A stretch of DNA of 64,000 nucleotides from Aristolochia californica (lineage: Eukaryota; Streptophyta; Magnoliopsida; Piperales; Aristolochiaceae), in contig JARWKL010000010.1 of the NCBI GenBank assembly GCA_029961685.1, positions 14,777,931 through 14,841,930 of the forward strand. The letters run 5' to 3'. The position numbers and the translations under genes were made by a program. Every line of letters begins with the position of its first letter. Within the stretch, counting starts at the first letter, position 1. The notes beneath the pieces were generated by a model. The model had not been told where the DNA came from. It did not search any database and saw only the letters and a program-made list of their open reading frames with translations. Shown one piece after another: positions 1 to 14,991 of this stretch.

Positions 1-3000
1 TGATAAATCACTTTACAATCATCTATGATCGATAGGTCAGCTTTTTTTAAATGGGCAAAATTATGGCTTGTTTTACTCTGGTAAATATCCCACCGCACGT
101 TCACTTGAGAATTTAGTGTTATTCTCTATAAAAGGTTTTGATCCATAGGTCATTTGCATCATTAACATGTTTCATGCATGCATATCCAGTTTTTAAAACA
201 TGTGTAGAAAATTCACTTTCTTATAAAATTCCAAGCAATTCGGGTTGAACGAGTGGAATTTCCCAAACTTGGATAACAAAACTTTTGTGCTCATTTGTGG
301 TATGTGAATAAATTTTCTTTACATACATTTGTTATTGCTTTAAATTCTTTCCATACTATAACTCTAAAATTTTCATTTTGTTGTGATCTATTTTTTCCTT
401 TTATCTCTTTTTTTGTTTACGAGATGAAGGGAAAGTGAAAACTAAAGTTTTGATTTATGAAAAAAGTATACTTCTAAAATGAAAATGTACAATGCACAAA
501 AGTAGAGAGAGTTAATTCCAAAAAGTTTCTATAATTTTTAGGGATTGTAAACTCTTTTTAGTTTTTATAACTGAGGTTTTGCAATCGTCAGGAAAAGAAG
601 GAGGTGGGGGATTTTTTACTTAGTGTTGACTCCCTATCCATAAGTTATTCCTTACAAAAAAATAGCCCGTTACACATGATAATTCACTTCACAATCATCT
701 ATGATTGTTAGGTCACCTTTCGTAAATGGCCAAAATAATGGCTTGTTTGACTCGAGTAAATATCCCACCGCACGTTCAATTGGGAATTTAATGTTATTCT
801 CTTTAAAAGGTTTGGATCCATCGGTCATTTGCATCTTTAACATGTTTCATGCATGCTTATCCATTTTTTAAAACATGTGTAGAAATATTTCTATCTTATT
901 GAACTCCGAGCTCTTAGGGTTGAACTAGTGGAATTTCCCAAACTTGGATGACAAAAATTTTGTGTTCATTTGTGGAGTGAGAATAAATTTTATTTACTTA
1001 TATTTTTTATTGCTTTTAATTCTTTCCATACATAAACTCTAAAATTTTCATTTTGTTGTGATCTATTTTTGCCTTTTATCTCTATTTTTTTTACGAGAGG
1101 AAGGGAAAGTGAAAACTCAAGTTTTTATTAAGGAAAAAAGTATACATCTAAAATGGAAATGCACAATGCACAAATGTAGAGAGTGATAATTTCACAAAGT
1201 GTTTGTAATTTTTAGGGATTGTAAACTCTTTTTAGTTTTTATAAATCAGGTTTTGCGATCGTTAAGAAAAGGGGGAGGCAGGGGATTTTTAACTGACTGT
1301 TGACTCCTAGTCCATAAGTCATTCCTAACAAAAATATAGTCCGTTACACATGATAAATCACTTTACTATCATCTATGATCGTTAGGTCAGCTTTTTGTAA
1401 ATGGGCAAAATAATGGCTTGTTTTACTTAGGTAAATATCCCATTGCACGTTCACTTGAGAATTTAGTGTTATTCTTTTTAAATGGTTTGGATCCATAGGT
1501 CATTTCCATCTTGAACATGTTTCAAACATGCGTATCCAGTTTTTAAAACATGTGTAGAAAAATCTCTTTCTTATGAAATTCCAAGCACTTTGGGTTGAAC
1601 TAGGGGAATTTTCCAAACTTGGATAACAAAACTTTTGTGTTCATTTGTGGTGTGTGAATAAATTTTCTTTACTTACATTTTTATTGCTTTTAATTCTTCT
1701 CATACATAAACTCTAAAATTTTCATTTTGTTGTGATCTATTTTTTCCTTTTATCTCTTTTTTTATTACGAGATGAAGCTAAAGTGAAAACTCAAGTTTTG
1801 CTTTACGAAAAAAGTATACATCTAAAATTGAAATGCACAATGCACAAATATAGAGATAGATAATTCCAATAAATGTCTATAATTTTTAGAGATTGTAAAC
1901 TCCTTTTAGTATTTATATTTTAGATTTTGCAATCGTTGGGAAAAGGGGGAGGTGGGGGATTTTTCATAGAGTGTTGACTCCCAATCCATAAGTCATTCCT
2001 TACAAAAATATAGCCCGTTACGCATGATAAATCACTTTACAATCATCTTTGATCGTTAGGTCAGCTTTTTGTAAATGGGCAAAATTATGGCTTATTTTAC
2101 TCGAGTAAATATCCCATCACACGTTCACTTGAGAATTTAGTGTTATTCTCTTTAAAAGGTTTGGATCCACAGGTCATTTGCATCGTTAGCATGTTTCAAG
2201 CATGGATATCCAGTTTTTAAAACATGTGTAGAAAATTCTATTTCTTATAAAATTCTAAGCAATTAGGTTGAACGAGTGGAATTTCCAAAACTTGGATAAT
2301 AAAACTTTTGTGTTCCTTTGTGGTGAGTGAATAAATTTTCTTTACTTACATTTGTTATTGCTTTAAATTCTTTCCAAACTTTGACTCTAAAATTTTCATT
2401 TTGTTGTGATCTATTTTTTCCTTTTATCTCTTTTTTTGTTTACGAGATGAAGGGAAAGTGAAAACTCAAGTTTTGATTTATGAAAAAAGTATACGTCTAA
2501 AATGGAAATGCACAATGCACAAAAGTAGAGAGATATAATTCCCAAAAGTATCTATAATTCTTAGGGATTTTAAACTCTTTTAAATTTTTATAAAGCAAAT
2601 TTTGCAATCGTCGGGAAAAGGGGGAGGAGGGGGATTTTTTACTGAGTGTTGACTCTTAATCCAAAAGTCATTCCTTGCAAAAAAAAATAGCCCGTTATGC
2701 ATGATAAATCAGTTTACAATCATCTATGATCGTTAGTTCACCTTTTTGTAAATGGGCAAAATAATGGCTTGTTTGACTAGAGTAAATATCCCACCACACG
2801 TTCACTTGGGAATTTAATGTTATTCTCTTTAAAAAGTTTGGATCCACAAGAAATTTGCATCTTTAACAAGTTTCAAGCATGCTTATCCATTTTCTAAAAC
2901 ATGTGTAGAAAAATCTCTTTCTTATTAAATTCCAAGCTATTAGGGTTGAACTAGTGGCATTTCCCAAACTTGGTTAACAAAACTTTAGTGTTCATTTTTG

Positions 3001-3377
3001 GAGTGAGAATAAATTTTCTTTACTTATACTTGTTATTGCTTTTAATTATTTCCATATGTAAAATCTAAAATTTTCATTTTGTTGTGATCTATTTTTGCCT
3101 TTTATCTCTTTTTTTGTTTACAAGATGAAGGGTAAGTGAAAACTCAAGTTTTGATTGATGAAAAAAGTATGAATCTAAAATGGAATTGCACAATGCACAA
3201 ATGTATAGAGTGATAATTTCAAAAAGTGTCTATAATTTTTTGGGATTGTAAACTCCTTTTAGTTTTTCTATATCAGGTTTTGCAATCATCGGGAAAAGGG
3301 GGAGGCGGGGCATTTTTAACTGAGTGCTGACTCCCAATCCATAAGTCATTCCTTACAAATATATAGCCCGTTACGCA

Positions 3378-4031
3378 TGATAAAACACTTTACAATCATC
3401 TATGATCGTTAGGTCAACTTTTTGTAAAAGGGCAAAATAATGGCATGTTTTTCTCGGGTAAATTTCCCATGGCACATTCACTTTAGAAGGTTTGGATCCT
3501 TACTTCATTTGCATCTTTAACAACGTTCAAGCATGCATATCCATTTTTCAAAATAATGTGCAGAAAAATCTCTTTCTTATAAAATTCCAAGCTATTAGGG
3601 TTGAACTTGTGAAATTTCCAAAAGTTGGATAATAAAACTTTTGTGTTCATTTGCAGAGTGAGAATAAATTTTATTTACTTATATTTGTTATTAATTTTAA
3701 TTCTTTCCATCCATCAACTCTAAAAATTTTATTTTGTTGTAATCATTTTTTGCCTTTTATCTCTTTTTTTTGTTTACGAGATGAATGGTAAGTGAAAACT
3801 CAAGTTTTTATTTATGAAAAAGTTTACATCTAAAATGGAAATGCACAATGCACAAATTTAGAGAGAGGTAATTCCAAAAAGTGTTTGTAATTTTTAGGTA
3901 TTGTAAACTCTTTCTAGTTTTTATATAACAGGTTTTGCAATCGTCGAGAAAAGGGTGTGGCGGGTGATTTTTAACTGACTGTTGATCCCAGCCCATAAGT
4001 CATTCCTTACCAAATAATAGCCCGTTATGCA
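3378..4031. repeat. Satellite unit with ~20-bp internal deletion (654 bp)
   Basis: The usual cacttgagaatttaatg to ctttaaaagg stretch is shortened: at about 3481-3490 cacttt runs almost directly into agaaggtttggatcc, removing about 20 bp ahead of the ggatcc landmark. The rest of the unit is ordinary. Chance antisense reading frames occur here but encode nothing recognisable. Confidence 0.8.
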
Positions 4032-5380
4032 AGACAAATCACGTTACAATCATCTATGATCGTTAGGTTAGGTTTTTATAATTGGGCAAAAAATTGGCTT
4101 GTTTGACTCAGGTAAATATCCCACTGCATGTTCACATGGGAATTTAATGTTATTATATTTAAAAGGTTTGGATCCGTAGGTCATTTGCATCTTTAACCTG
4201 TTTCAAGCATGCATATCCATTTTTTAAAACATGTGTAGAAAAATCTCTTTCTTATAAAATTCCTAGCTATTAGGGTTGAACTAGTGGAATTTCCCAAACT
4301 TCGATAAAAAAAAATTTGTGTTCATTCGTGGTGTGTGTATAAAATTTATTTACTTGAATTTATTATTGCTTTAAATTATTTCCATTCATAAACTCTAAAA
4401 TTTTCATTTTGTTGTGATCTATTTTTTCCTTTTGTCTCTTTTTTTGTTTACAAGATGAAGGGAAAGTCAAAACTAATGTTTCGATCTAAGAAAAAACTAT
4501 ATGACTAAAAAGGAAATGCACAATGCGCAAAAGTAGAGGGATATAATTCCAGAAAGTGTCTGCAATTTTTAGGGATTGTAAATTCTTTTTAGTTTTTATA
4601 AATCAGGTTTTGCAATCGTCGGGAAAAGGGGGAGGCGGGGGATTTTTAACTGAGTGTGGACTCCCAATCCATATGTCATTCCTTACAAAAATATATCCCA
4701 TTTCACATGATAAATCACTTTACAATTATCTATGACCGTTAGGTCGGTTTTTTGTAAATGGGCAAAATAATGGCTTGTTTGACTGGGGTAAATATCCCAC
4801 CGCACGTTCACTTGGGAATTTAATGTTATTCTCTTTAAAAGGTTTGGATCCATAAGTCATTTGCATCTTTAACATGTTATTATGTATATCCATTTTTTAA
4901 AACATGTGTAGAAAAATCTCTTTCTTATAAAATTGCAATCTATTAGGGTTGAACTAGTGGAATTTTCCAAACTTGGATAACAAAACTTTTGTGTTCATTT
5001 GTGGTCTGTGAATAAATTTTCTTTACTTGCATTTTTTATTGCTTTAAAATCTTTCCACACATAAACTCTATAATTTTGATTTTGTTGTGATCTATTTTTT
5101 CATTTTATCCCTTTTTTTGTTTACTAGATGAAGGGAAAGTGAAAAATGAAGTTTTGATTTAAGAAAAAAATTTACATCTAAGATTTAAATGCATAATGCA
5201 CTAATGTAAAGAGAGATATTTCCAAAAAGCGTCTGTAATTTTTAGGGATTGTAAACTCTTTTTAGTTTTTATATATCAGGTTTTGTGATCGTCGGGAAAA
5301 AAGGGAGGCGGGGGATTTTTAACGGACTGTTGACATCCTGTACATAAGTCATACCTTTAAGAAATATAGCCCGTTACATA

Positions 5381-6006
5381 TGATAAATCACTTTACAATT
5401 ATCTATGATTGTTAGGTTAGCGTCACCGCACATTCACTTGAGAATTTATTGTTAATATCTTTAAAAGGTTTGGATCCATTGGACATTTGCATCTTTAACA
5501 TGTTTCAAGCATGTATATCCAGTTTTTAAAACAGATGTCAAAAAATTTCATTCTTATAAATTCCTTGCTATTAGGGTTGAACAAGTGGAATTTCCCAAAC
5601 TTTGATAACAAAACTTTTTTTTTCATTTGAGGTGTGTGAATAAATTTTCTTTACTTACATTTGTTATTTCTTTAAATTCTTTCCATAGATAAGCTAAAAA
5701 AAATTCCTTTTGTTGCTATCTATTTATTCGTTTTATCTCTTTTTTTGTTTACGAGATGAAGGGAAAGTGAAAACTCAAGATTTGAATTAAAAAAAAGCAT
5801 ACGTCTAAAATGGAAATTCACAATGCAAAATTGTAGAGAAAGATAATTCCAAAAAGTGTCTGTAATATTTTTGGATTATAAACTCTTTTTAGTTTTTATA
5901 TATCTGGTTTTGCAATCGTCGGGAAAAGGGGGAGGTGGGGGATTTTTAACTGAGTGTTGACTCCCAATCCATAAGTCATTCCTTACAAAAATATAGCCTG
6001 TTAGTA
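5381..6006. repeat. Satellite unit with ~48-bp deletion near its start (626 bp)
   Basis: After gattgttaggttagc at about 5420 the unit jumps to gtcaccgcacattcac, missing the segment that normally carries tttttgtaaatgggcaaa and the following ggtaaatatccc. All later landmarks are present in order, so this is a simple internal deletion. Confidence 0.85.
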
Positions 6007-9000
6007 TGATAAATCAATTTACAATCATCTATTATCGTTAGGTCAACTTTTAGGAAATGGGCAAAATAATGTCTTGTTTGACTCGGGTAAATATCCCTCC
6101 ACACGTTTAGTTGAGAATCTAAAATTATTCTCTTTAAAATATTTGGATCAATAGGTCATTTATATCTTTGACATTTTTCAAGCATGCTAATCCATTTTTT
6201 AAAACCCATGTAGAAAAAACTCTTCCTTATAAAATTCCAAGCTATTAGGGTTGAACTAGTGGAATTTCCCAAAATTGGATAACAAAACGTTTGTGTTCAT
6301 TTGTGCAGTGTGAATAAATTTTTTTTACTTTCATTTGTTATTGCTTTAAAATCTTTCCTTGCGTAAACTCTAAAATTTTCATTTTGATGTGATTATTTTT
6401 TTCTCATATCTCTTTTGTGGTTTATGAGATGAAGGGAAAGTGAAAACACAACTTTTGATTTAAGAAAAAAGTTTACATCCAAAATTCAAAAGCACAATGT
6501 ACAAATGTAGAGAGAGATAATTCCAAAAGTGTTTGTAATTTTTAGGGATTATAAACTCTTTTAGTTTTTATATATCAGGTTTTCAATCGTAAGAAGATGA
6601 GGGAGGCGGGGGATTTTTGACTGAGTATTGACTCCCTATCCATAAGTCATTCCATACAAAAATATGGCAAATTACGCATGATAAATCATGTTACAATCAT
6701 CTATGATCGTTAGGTCACCTTTTTGTAAATGGGAAAAATAATTGCTTGTTTGACTCGGGTAAATATCCCACCGCAAGTTCACTAGAGAATTTAAAGTCAT
6801 TCTTTTTAAAAGGTTTGGATCCATTTGTCATTTGCATCTTTAACATGTTTCAAGCATGCATATCCATTTTTTAAAAGATGTGTAGAAAAATCTCTTTCTT
6901 AAAAATTCAAAGCTATTAGGGTTGAACTAGTGTAATTTCCCAAACTCTGATAACAAAACTTTTGTGTTCATTTGTGGTGTGTGAATAAATTTTCTTTACT
7001 TACATTTGTTATTGCTTTAAATTCTTTCCATACTTCAACTCTAAAATTTTCCTTTTGTTGTGATCTATTTGCCTTTTATCTCTTTTTTTTTATTTACGAG
7101 ATGAAGGGAAAATGAAAACTCACGTTTTGATTTAAGAAAAAAGTATACATCTAAAATGGAAATGCACAATACACAAATGTAGAGAGGGATAATTCCAAAA
7201 GTGTCTGTAATTTTTAGGGATTGTCAACTCTTTTTATTTTTTATATATCACGTTTTGCAATTGTCAGGAATAGGGTGTGGCGGGGGATTTTTAACTGAGT
7301 GTTGACTCCCAATCCATAAATCATTCCTTAAAAAATATAGCCCGTTATGCATGATAAATCACTTTACAATCATCTATGATTGTTAGGTTAGCTTTTTGTA
7401 AATGGGCAAAATAATGGCTTGTTGTACTCTGGTAAATATCCCACCACACATTCATATCAGAATTTGATGCTATTCTGTTGAAAAGTTTTGGATCCATAGG
7501 TCATTTTCATATGTAATTTTTTTCAAGCTTGTATATCCATTTTTTAGAACATGTGTAGAAAAATCTCTTTCTTATAAAATTCCAAGCTATTAGGGTTGAA
7601 CAAGTGGAATTTCCGAAACATGGATAATAAAACTTTTGAGTTCATTTGTGGTGTGTGAATAAATTTTCTTTACTTACATTTTTTATTGCTTTAAATTCTT
7701 TCCATACACAACCTCTAAAATTTTCATTTTGTTGTGATCTAACTTTTCCTTTTATCTCTTTTTTTACAAGATGAAGGGAAAATGAAAAATCAAGATTTGA
7801 TTTAAGAAAAAAGTATACATCTAAAATGGAAATGCACAATGCACAAATGTAGAGAGAGATAATTCCAAAAAGTGTCTTTAATTTTTAGGGATTGTAAACT
7901 CTTTTTAGTTTTTATATATCAGGTTTTGCAATCGTCAGGAAAAGGGGGAGGCGGGGGATTTTTAACTGAGTGTTGACTCCCAATACATAACTCATTCCTG
8001 ACAAAAATATAGCCCGTTATCCATGATAAATCACTTTCCAATCCTATATGATCGTTAGGTCAGCTTTTTGTATATGGGCAAAATAAAGGCTTGTTTGACT
8101 CGGGTAAATATCCCATCGCACTTTAACGTGAGAATTTAATGTTGTTCTGTTGAAAAGGTTTTGATCCATAGATCATTTGCATCTTTATCTTGTTTCAAGC
8201 GTACATATCCATTTTTTAGAACATGTGTAGAAAAATATCTTTCTTATAAAATTACAAGATATTTGGGGAGAACTTGTGGAATTTCTCAAACTTGGGTTAA
8301 AAAAAATTGGTGTTCATTTGTGGTGTGTGAATAAATTTTCTTTTCTTACCTTTGTTATTGATTTAAATTCTTTCCATACATAAACTCTAAAATTTTCATG
8401 TTGTTGTGATCTATTTGCCTTTTATCTCTTTTTTTGTTTTGTGAGCTGATGGGAAAGTTAAATCTAAAGTTTTGATTTAAGAAAAAAGTATACATCTAAA
8501 ATGTAAATGCACAATGCACAAATGTAGAGAGAGATAATTCCAAAAAGTGTCTATACTTTTTAGAGATTGTAAACTCTTTTTAGTTTTTATATATCAAGTT
8601 TTTCAATTGTCGGGAAAAGGGGGAGGCGGGGGATTTTTAACTGAGTATTGACTTGCAATCCATAAGTCATTCCTTAAAAAAATATAGCCTATTATGATGA
8701 TAAATCACTTTACAATCATCTATGATCATTAGGTCGGCTTTATTTAAATGGGCAAAATAGAGGCTTGTTTGACTCAGGTAAATAACCCACCGCACGTTCA
8801 CTTGAGAATTTAATGTGATTCTCTTTAAAAGGTTTGGATCCATAGGTCATTCGCATCTTTAACATGTTTCAAGCATGCATATCCATTTTTTAAAACCAGT
8901 GGAGAATTATATCTTTCTTATAAAATTCCAAGCTATTTGGTTTGAACTAGTGGAATTTCCCAAACTTGGGTAACAAAACTATAATGTTCATTTGTGGTGC

Positions 9001-12000
9001 GTGAATAAGTTCTCTTTCTTTAATTTTTTATTGTTTTATATGCATTCCACACATAAACTATAAAATTTTCATTTTGTTGTGATCTATTTGCCTTTTATCT
9101 CTTTTTTTGTTTATGAGATTATGGGAAGGTGATAACTCAAGTTTTGATTTAAGAAAAAAGTATACATCTAAAATGGAAATGCAAAATGCAAAAATGTAGA
9201 GAGAGATAACTCCAAAAAGTGTCTGTAACTTTTAGGGATTGTAAAATCTTTTTAGTTTTTATATATCAGGTTTTGCAATCGTCGGGAAAAGGGGGAGGCG
9301 GGGGATTTTTAATTGAGTGTTGACTCCCTATCCATAAGTCTTTCTTAAAAAAAATATAGCCTGTTTAGCTTGATAAATCACTTTACAATCATGTATGATC
9401 GTTGGGTCAGCTTTTTGTAAATGGGCAAAATAACGGCTTGTTTGACTTTGGTAAATATCCCACCACACGTTCACTTGTGAATTTGATGTTATTCTGTTGA
9501 AAAGGTTCGGAGCCATAGGTCATTTTCATCTTTAACATGTTTCAAGCAAGCATATCCATTTTTTAAAACATGTGTAAAAAAATCTCTTTCTTATAAAATT
9601 CAAGGCTATTAGGGTTGAACTAGAGGAATTTCGCAAATTTGGATAACAAAACTTGTGTTCATTTGTGGTGTGTGAATAAATTTTCTTTTCTTACATTATT
9701 AATTGCTTTAAATTCTTTCCATACAAAAACTCTAAAATTTTCTTTTTGTTGTGATCCATTTTTTCCTTTTAACTTTTTTTTTTTGTTGACGAGAGGAAGG
9801 GAAAGTGAAAACTCAAGTTTTGAATTAAGAAAAAACTATACATCTAAATAGAAATTCACAATGACAAATGTAGAGAGAGATAATTCGAAAATGTGTCAGT
9901 AATTTTTAGGGATTGTAAAATCTTTTTAGTTTTTATATATCAGATTTTGCAATGTTCTGGAAAAGGGGGAGGCAGGGGATTTTTAACTGAGTGTTGACTC
10001 CCAATCCAGAAGTCATTCCTTACCAATATATAACTCGTTATGCACGATAAATCACTTTACAATCACCTATGATCGTTAGGTCAGCTTTTTGTAAATGAGC
10101 AAAATAATAGCTTGTTTGACTCGGGTAAATATCCCACCGCACGTTCACTTGGGAATTTAATGTTATTCTCTTTAAAAGGTTTGGATCCATGGGTCATTTG
10201 CATCTTTAACATGTTTCAAGCATGCATACCCATTTTTTTAAATTTGTGTAGAAAAATCTCTTTCTTATAAAATTCCAAGTTATTAGGGTTGAACTAGTGG
10301 AATTTTCCTAACTTTGATAACAAAACTTTTGTGTTCATTTGGGGTGTGTGACTAAATTTTCTTTATTTGCATTTTTTATTGCTTTAAAATATTTCCATAC
10401 CTAAACTCTAAAATTTTCATTTTGTTGTGATCTATTTTTTCCTTTTATCTCTTTTTTTGTTTACGAGTTGAAAGGAAAGTGAAACATGAAGTTTTGATTT
10501 AAGAAAAATGTATACATCTAAAGTTGAAATGCACAATGCACAAATGTAGAGAGAGATAATTCCAAAAATTATATGTAATTTTTAGGGATTGTAAACTCGT
10601 TTTAGTTTTTATATATCAGGTTTTGCAGTCGTCGGGGAAAGGGGGAGGCAGGTGATTTTTAACTGATTGTTGACTCCCAATCCATAAGTAATTCCTTAAA
10701 AAAAATATAGCCCGTTATGCATGATAAATCAAGTTACAATCATCTATGATCGTTCGGTCTGCTTTTTGTAAATGGGCAAATAATGGCTTGTTTGACTCTG
10801 GTAAATATCCCACCGCATGTTCACTTGAGAATTTAAAGTCGTTCTCTTTGAAAGGTTTGCATCCATAGGTCATTTGCATCTTTAACATGTTTCAAACATA
10901 CATTTCCATTTTTTAAAACATGTGTAGAAAAAACTCTTTCTTTTAAAATTCCAAGCTATAAGGATTGTACTAGTGGAATTTCCAAAACTCTGATAACAAA
11001 ACTTTTTTGTTCATTTGTGGTGTGTGAATAAATTTTCATTACTTATATATGTTATTGCTTTTAATTCTTTCCATACATAAACTCTAAAAGTTTCATTTTG
11101 TTGTGAGCTATTTTTGCGTTTTATCTCTTTTTTTGTTTATGAGATGAAGGGAAAGTGAAACACAACTTTTGATTTTAGAAAAAAGTATATGACTAAAAAG
11201 GAAATGCACAATGCACAAATGTGAAGAGAGTTAATTCCTAAAAGTGTCTATAATTTTAGGGATTCTAAACTCTTTGTATTTTTTATATATCATGTTTTGA
11301 GATCATCGAGAAAAAAGGGAGGCGGGGATTTTTAACTGACTATTGACTCCCAGTCCATAAGTCATTCCTTAAAAAAATATACCCTGTTACGCATGATAAA
11401 TCACTTTACAATCATCTATGATCGTTAGGTCAGCTTTTTGTAAATATGCAAAATAATGGCTTGTTTTACTCGGGCAAATATCCCACCGCACATTCACTTG
11501 AGAATTTATTGTTATTCTCTTTAAAAGCTTTGGATCTATAGGTCATTGGCATCTTTAACATGTTTCAAGCATGTATATCCAGTTTTTAAAACATATGTAG
11601 AAAAATTTCTTTCTAATAAATTTCAAGCTATTAGGTTTGAACTAGTGGAATTTCCCAAACTCTGATAACAAAACTTTTTTGTTTATTTGTGGTGTGTGAA
11701 TAAATTTTCTTTACTTACATTTGTTATTGCTTTAAATTCTTTCCATAGATAAACTCTAAAGTTTTCCTTTTGTTGTGATCTATTTTTTCCTTTTATCTCC
11801 TTTTTTGTTTACGAGATGATGGGAAAGTAAAAACTCAAGTTTTGATTTAAGAAAAAAGTATACATCTAAAAAAGAAATGCACAATGCAAAAATGTAGAGA
11901 GAGATAATACTAAAAATTTTCTGTAATTTTTAGTGATTGTAATCTCTTTTTAGTTTTTATATATTAGGTTTTGCAATCGTCGGGAAAAGGGTGAGACATG

Positions 12001-13418
12001 GGATTTTTAACTGAGTGTTGACTCCCAACCTATAAGTCATTCCTTACTAAAATATAGCCCGTTACGCCTGATAAATCACTTTAAAATCATCTATGATCGT
12101 TAGGTCAGCTTTTTTTAAATGGGCAAAATAATGGCTTGTTTGACTCAGTCAAATATCCCACCGCACGTTCACTTGAGAATTTAATGTTATTCTCTTTAAA
12201 AGGTTTGGATCCATAGGTCATTTGCATCTTTAACAAGTTTCAAGTATGCATATCCATTTTTTAAAACATGTGTAGAAAAATCTCTTTCTTAAAAAATTCC
12301 AAGCTATTCGGGTTGAACTAGTAGAATTTCCCGAACTTGGATAACAAAACTTTTGTGTTCATTTGTGGTGTGTGAATAAATTTTTTTTTCTTATACACGT
12401 TATTGCTTTAAATTCTTTCCATACGTAAACTCTAAAATTTTCATTTTGTTGTCATCTATTTTTGCCTTCTATCTCTTTTTTTTGTGTACGAGATGAAGGG
12501 AAAGTGAAAACTCAAGTTTTGAATTAAGAAAAAAGTATACGTCTAAAATGAAAATGCACAATGCAAAAATGTTGAGAGAGATATGTCAGAAAAGTGTCTG
12601 TAACTTTTAGGGATTGTAAACACTTTTTAGTTTTTATATATCGGGTTTTGCAATCGTCGGGAAAAGGGGGAGGCATGGGATTTTTAACTGCGTGTTGACT
12701 CCCAATCCATAAGTCATTCCTTACAAAAATATAGCCCGTTACACATGATCAATCACATTACAATCATCTACTATCGTTAGGTGAGCTTTAATTAAATGGG
12801 GAAAATAATTGCATGTTTGACTCGGGTAAATATCCCCCCGCACTTTCACTTGAGAATTAATATTATTCTCTTTAAAAGGTTTCGACTCAAAGGTTATTTG
12901 CATCTTTAACATGTTTCAAGCATACATATCCATTTTTTGAAACCTGTGTAGAAAAATCTCTTCCTTATAAAATTCCAAGCTATTAGGGTTGAACTAGTGG
13001 AATTTCCCAAACTTGGATAACAAAACTTTTCTGTTCATTTGTGTGACGTGAATAAATTTTCTTTACATGGATTTTTTATTGCTTTAAATTCTTTCCATAC
13101 ATAAACTCTGAAATTTTCATTTTGTTGTAATCTATTTTACCTTTTATCTCCATCTTTGTTTACGAGATGAAGTGAAATTGAAAACTCAAGTTTTGATCTG
13201 AGAAGAAAGTTTACATCTAAATTGAAATGCACAATGCACAAATGTAGAGAGAGACAATTCTAAAAAGTGTGTGTAAGTTTTAGGGATTGTAAACTCTTTT
13301 TAGTTTTTATATGCCAGGTTTTGCAATCATTGGAAAAGGGAGGAGGCGGGGGATTTTTAACTGAGTGTTGACTCCCAATCCATAAGTCATTCCTTGCAAA
13401 AATATAGCCCGTTACGCA

Positions 13419-14010
13419 TGATAAATCACGTTACAATAATCTATGATCGTTAGGTCAGCTTTTTGTAAATGGGCAAAATAATTGCATGTTTGACTTGGGT
13501 AAATGTCCCACTGCACGTTCACTTGACAATTTAATGTTATTATCTTTTAAAGTATTGGATCCATAGGTCATTTGCTTCTTTAACATGTTTCAATAATGCA
13601 AATCAATTTTTTTAAAACATGTGTAGAGAGATAGCTTTCTTTAAAATGCCAAGCTACTTTGTTTAATATAGTGGAATTTCCCAAACTTGGATAACAAAAC
13701 TTTTGTGTTCATTTGTGGTGTGTGAATAAATTTTCTTTACTAACATTTGTCTACGAGATGAAGGGAAAGTGAAAACTCAAGTTTTCATTTAAGAAGAAAG
13801 TTTATATCTAAAATTGAAATGCACAATGCACAAATATAGAGGGAGATAATTCCAAAAAGTGTCCGTAATTTTTAGGAATTGTAAACTCTTTTTAGTTTTT
13901 ATTTATCAGGTTTTGCAATCGTCGGGAAAAGGGGTTGGCGGGGGATTTTGAACTGACTGTTGACTCCCTATCCATAAGTCTTTCCTTACAAAAATTTTGC
14001 ATGTTGCACA
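13419..14010. repeat. Satellite unit with ~82-bp deletion (592 bp)
   Basis: At about 13746-13752 acatttgt joins ctacgagatgaaggg. The missing part is the stretch from ttattgctttaaattc through the T-rich tract. Both deletion ends carry tttgt in intact units, so the join lies on a 5-bp microhomology, consistent with slippage or microhomology-mediated repair. Confidence 0.85.
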
Positions 14011-14684
14011 TGATAAATCACTTTACAACCATTATGATCGTTGGGTCAGCTTTTTGTAAATGGGAAAAATAATGGCTTGTTTGACTCTGGTAAATATCCC
14101 ACCATACGTTCACTTGAGAATTTGATGTCATTCTATTGGAAAGGTTTGGATCCATAGGTCATTTTCATCTTTAACATGTTTCAAGCATACATATCCATTT
14201 TTTCAAACATGTGTAGAAAAATCTCTTTCTTAAAAAATTCCAAGCTATCAAGGTTGAACAAGTGGAACTTCCCAAACTTGGATAATAAAAGTTTTGTGTT
14301 CATTTTTGGTATGTGAATAAATTTTCTTTACACACATTTGTTATTGCGTTAAATTCTTTCCAAACTCAAACTCTAAAATTTTCATTTTGTTGTGATCTAT
14401 ATTTTCCTTTTATCTCTTTTTTTGTTTACGAGATGAAGGGAAAGTGAAAACACAAGCTTATATTTAAGAAAAAAGTATACATCTAAATGGGAAATGCACA
14501 ATGCACAAATGTAGAGAGAGATAATTCCAAAAAAGTCTGTAATTTTTAGGGATTGTAAACTCTTTTTAGTTTTTATATATCAGGTTTTGCAATCGTCAGG
14601 AAAAGGGGGAAGCAGGGGATTTTTTACTGAGTGTTGACTCCCAATCCATAACTCATTCCTTACAATAAATTAGCCCGTTATGCA

Positions 14685-14991
14685 AGATAAATCACTTTAC
14701 AATCATCTATGATCATTAGGTCAACTTTTTGTTAATGGGCAAAATAATGGCTTGTTTTAGTCGGGTAAATATCCCACCGCTCGTTCACTTGAGAATTTAT
14801 TGTTATTTTGTTGAAAAGGTTTGGATCCATAGGTTATTTTCATCTTTATCAGGTTTCATGCATGAACTCTTTTTAGATTTTATATATCAGGTTTCGCAAT
14901 CGTCAGGGAAAAGGGGAGGCAGGGGATTTTTAACTGACTGTTGACTCCCAGTCCATAAGACATTCCTTACAAAAATATAGCCCATTACGCA
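14685..14991. repeat. Severely shortened satellite unit (307 bp)
   Basis: About 367 bp, more than half the unit, is missing. The join is at about 14862-14868, where caggtttcatgcatg (normally in the segment following ggatcc) runs into aactctttttag, which normally lies shortly before the G-rich box. The G-rich box and the closing block are kept. This is the shortest unit in the window. Confidence 0.9.

Noticed and set aside
1920..1960. CENP-B-box-like match in gcaatcgttgggaaaagg near the G-rich box
   Set aside because: Compared with the essential positions of the mammalian box, several required bases differ, and the surrounding sequence varies in length between units. A chance resemblance is more likely.
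5574..5583. Telomere-like ttaggg and tttaggg motifs in the monomer
   Set aside because: They occur singly at two fixed unit positions and never in tandem, so they are not telomeric repeats.
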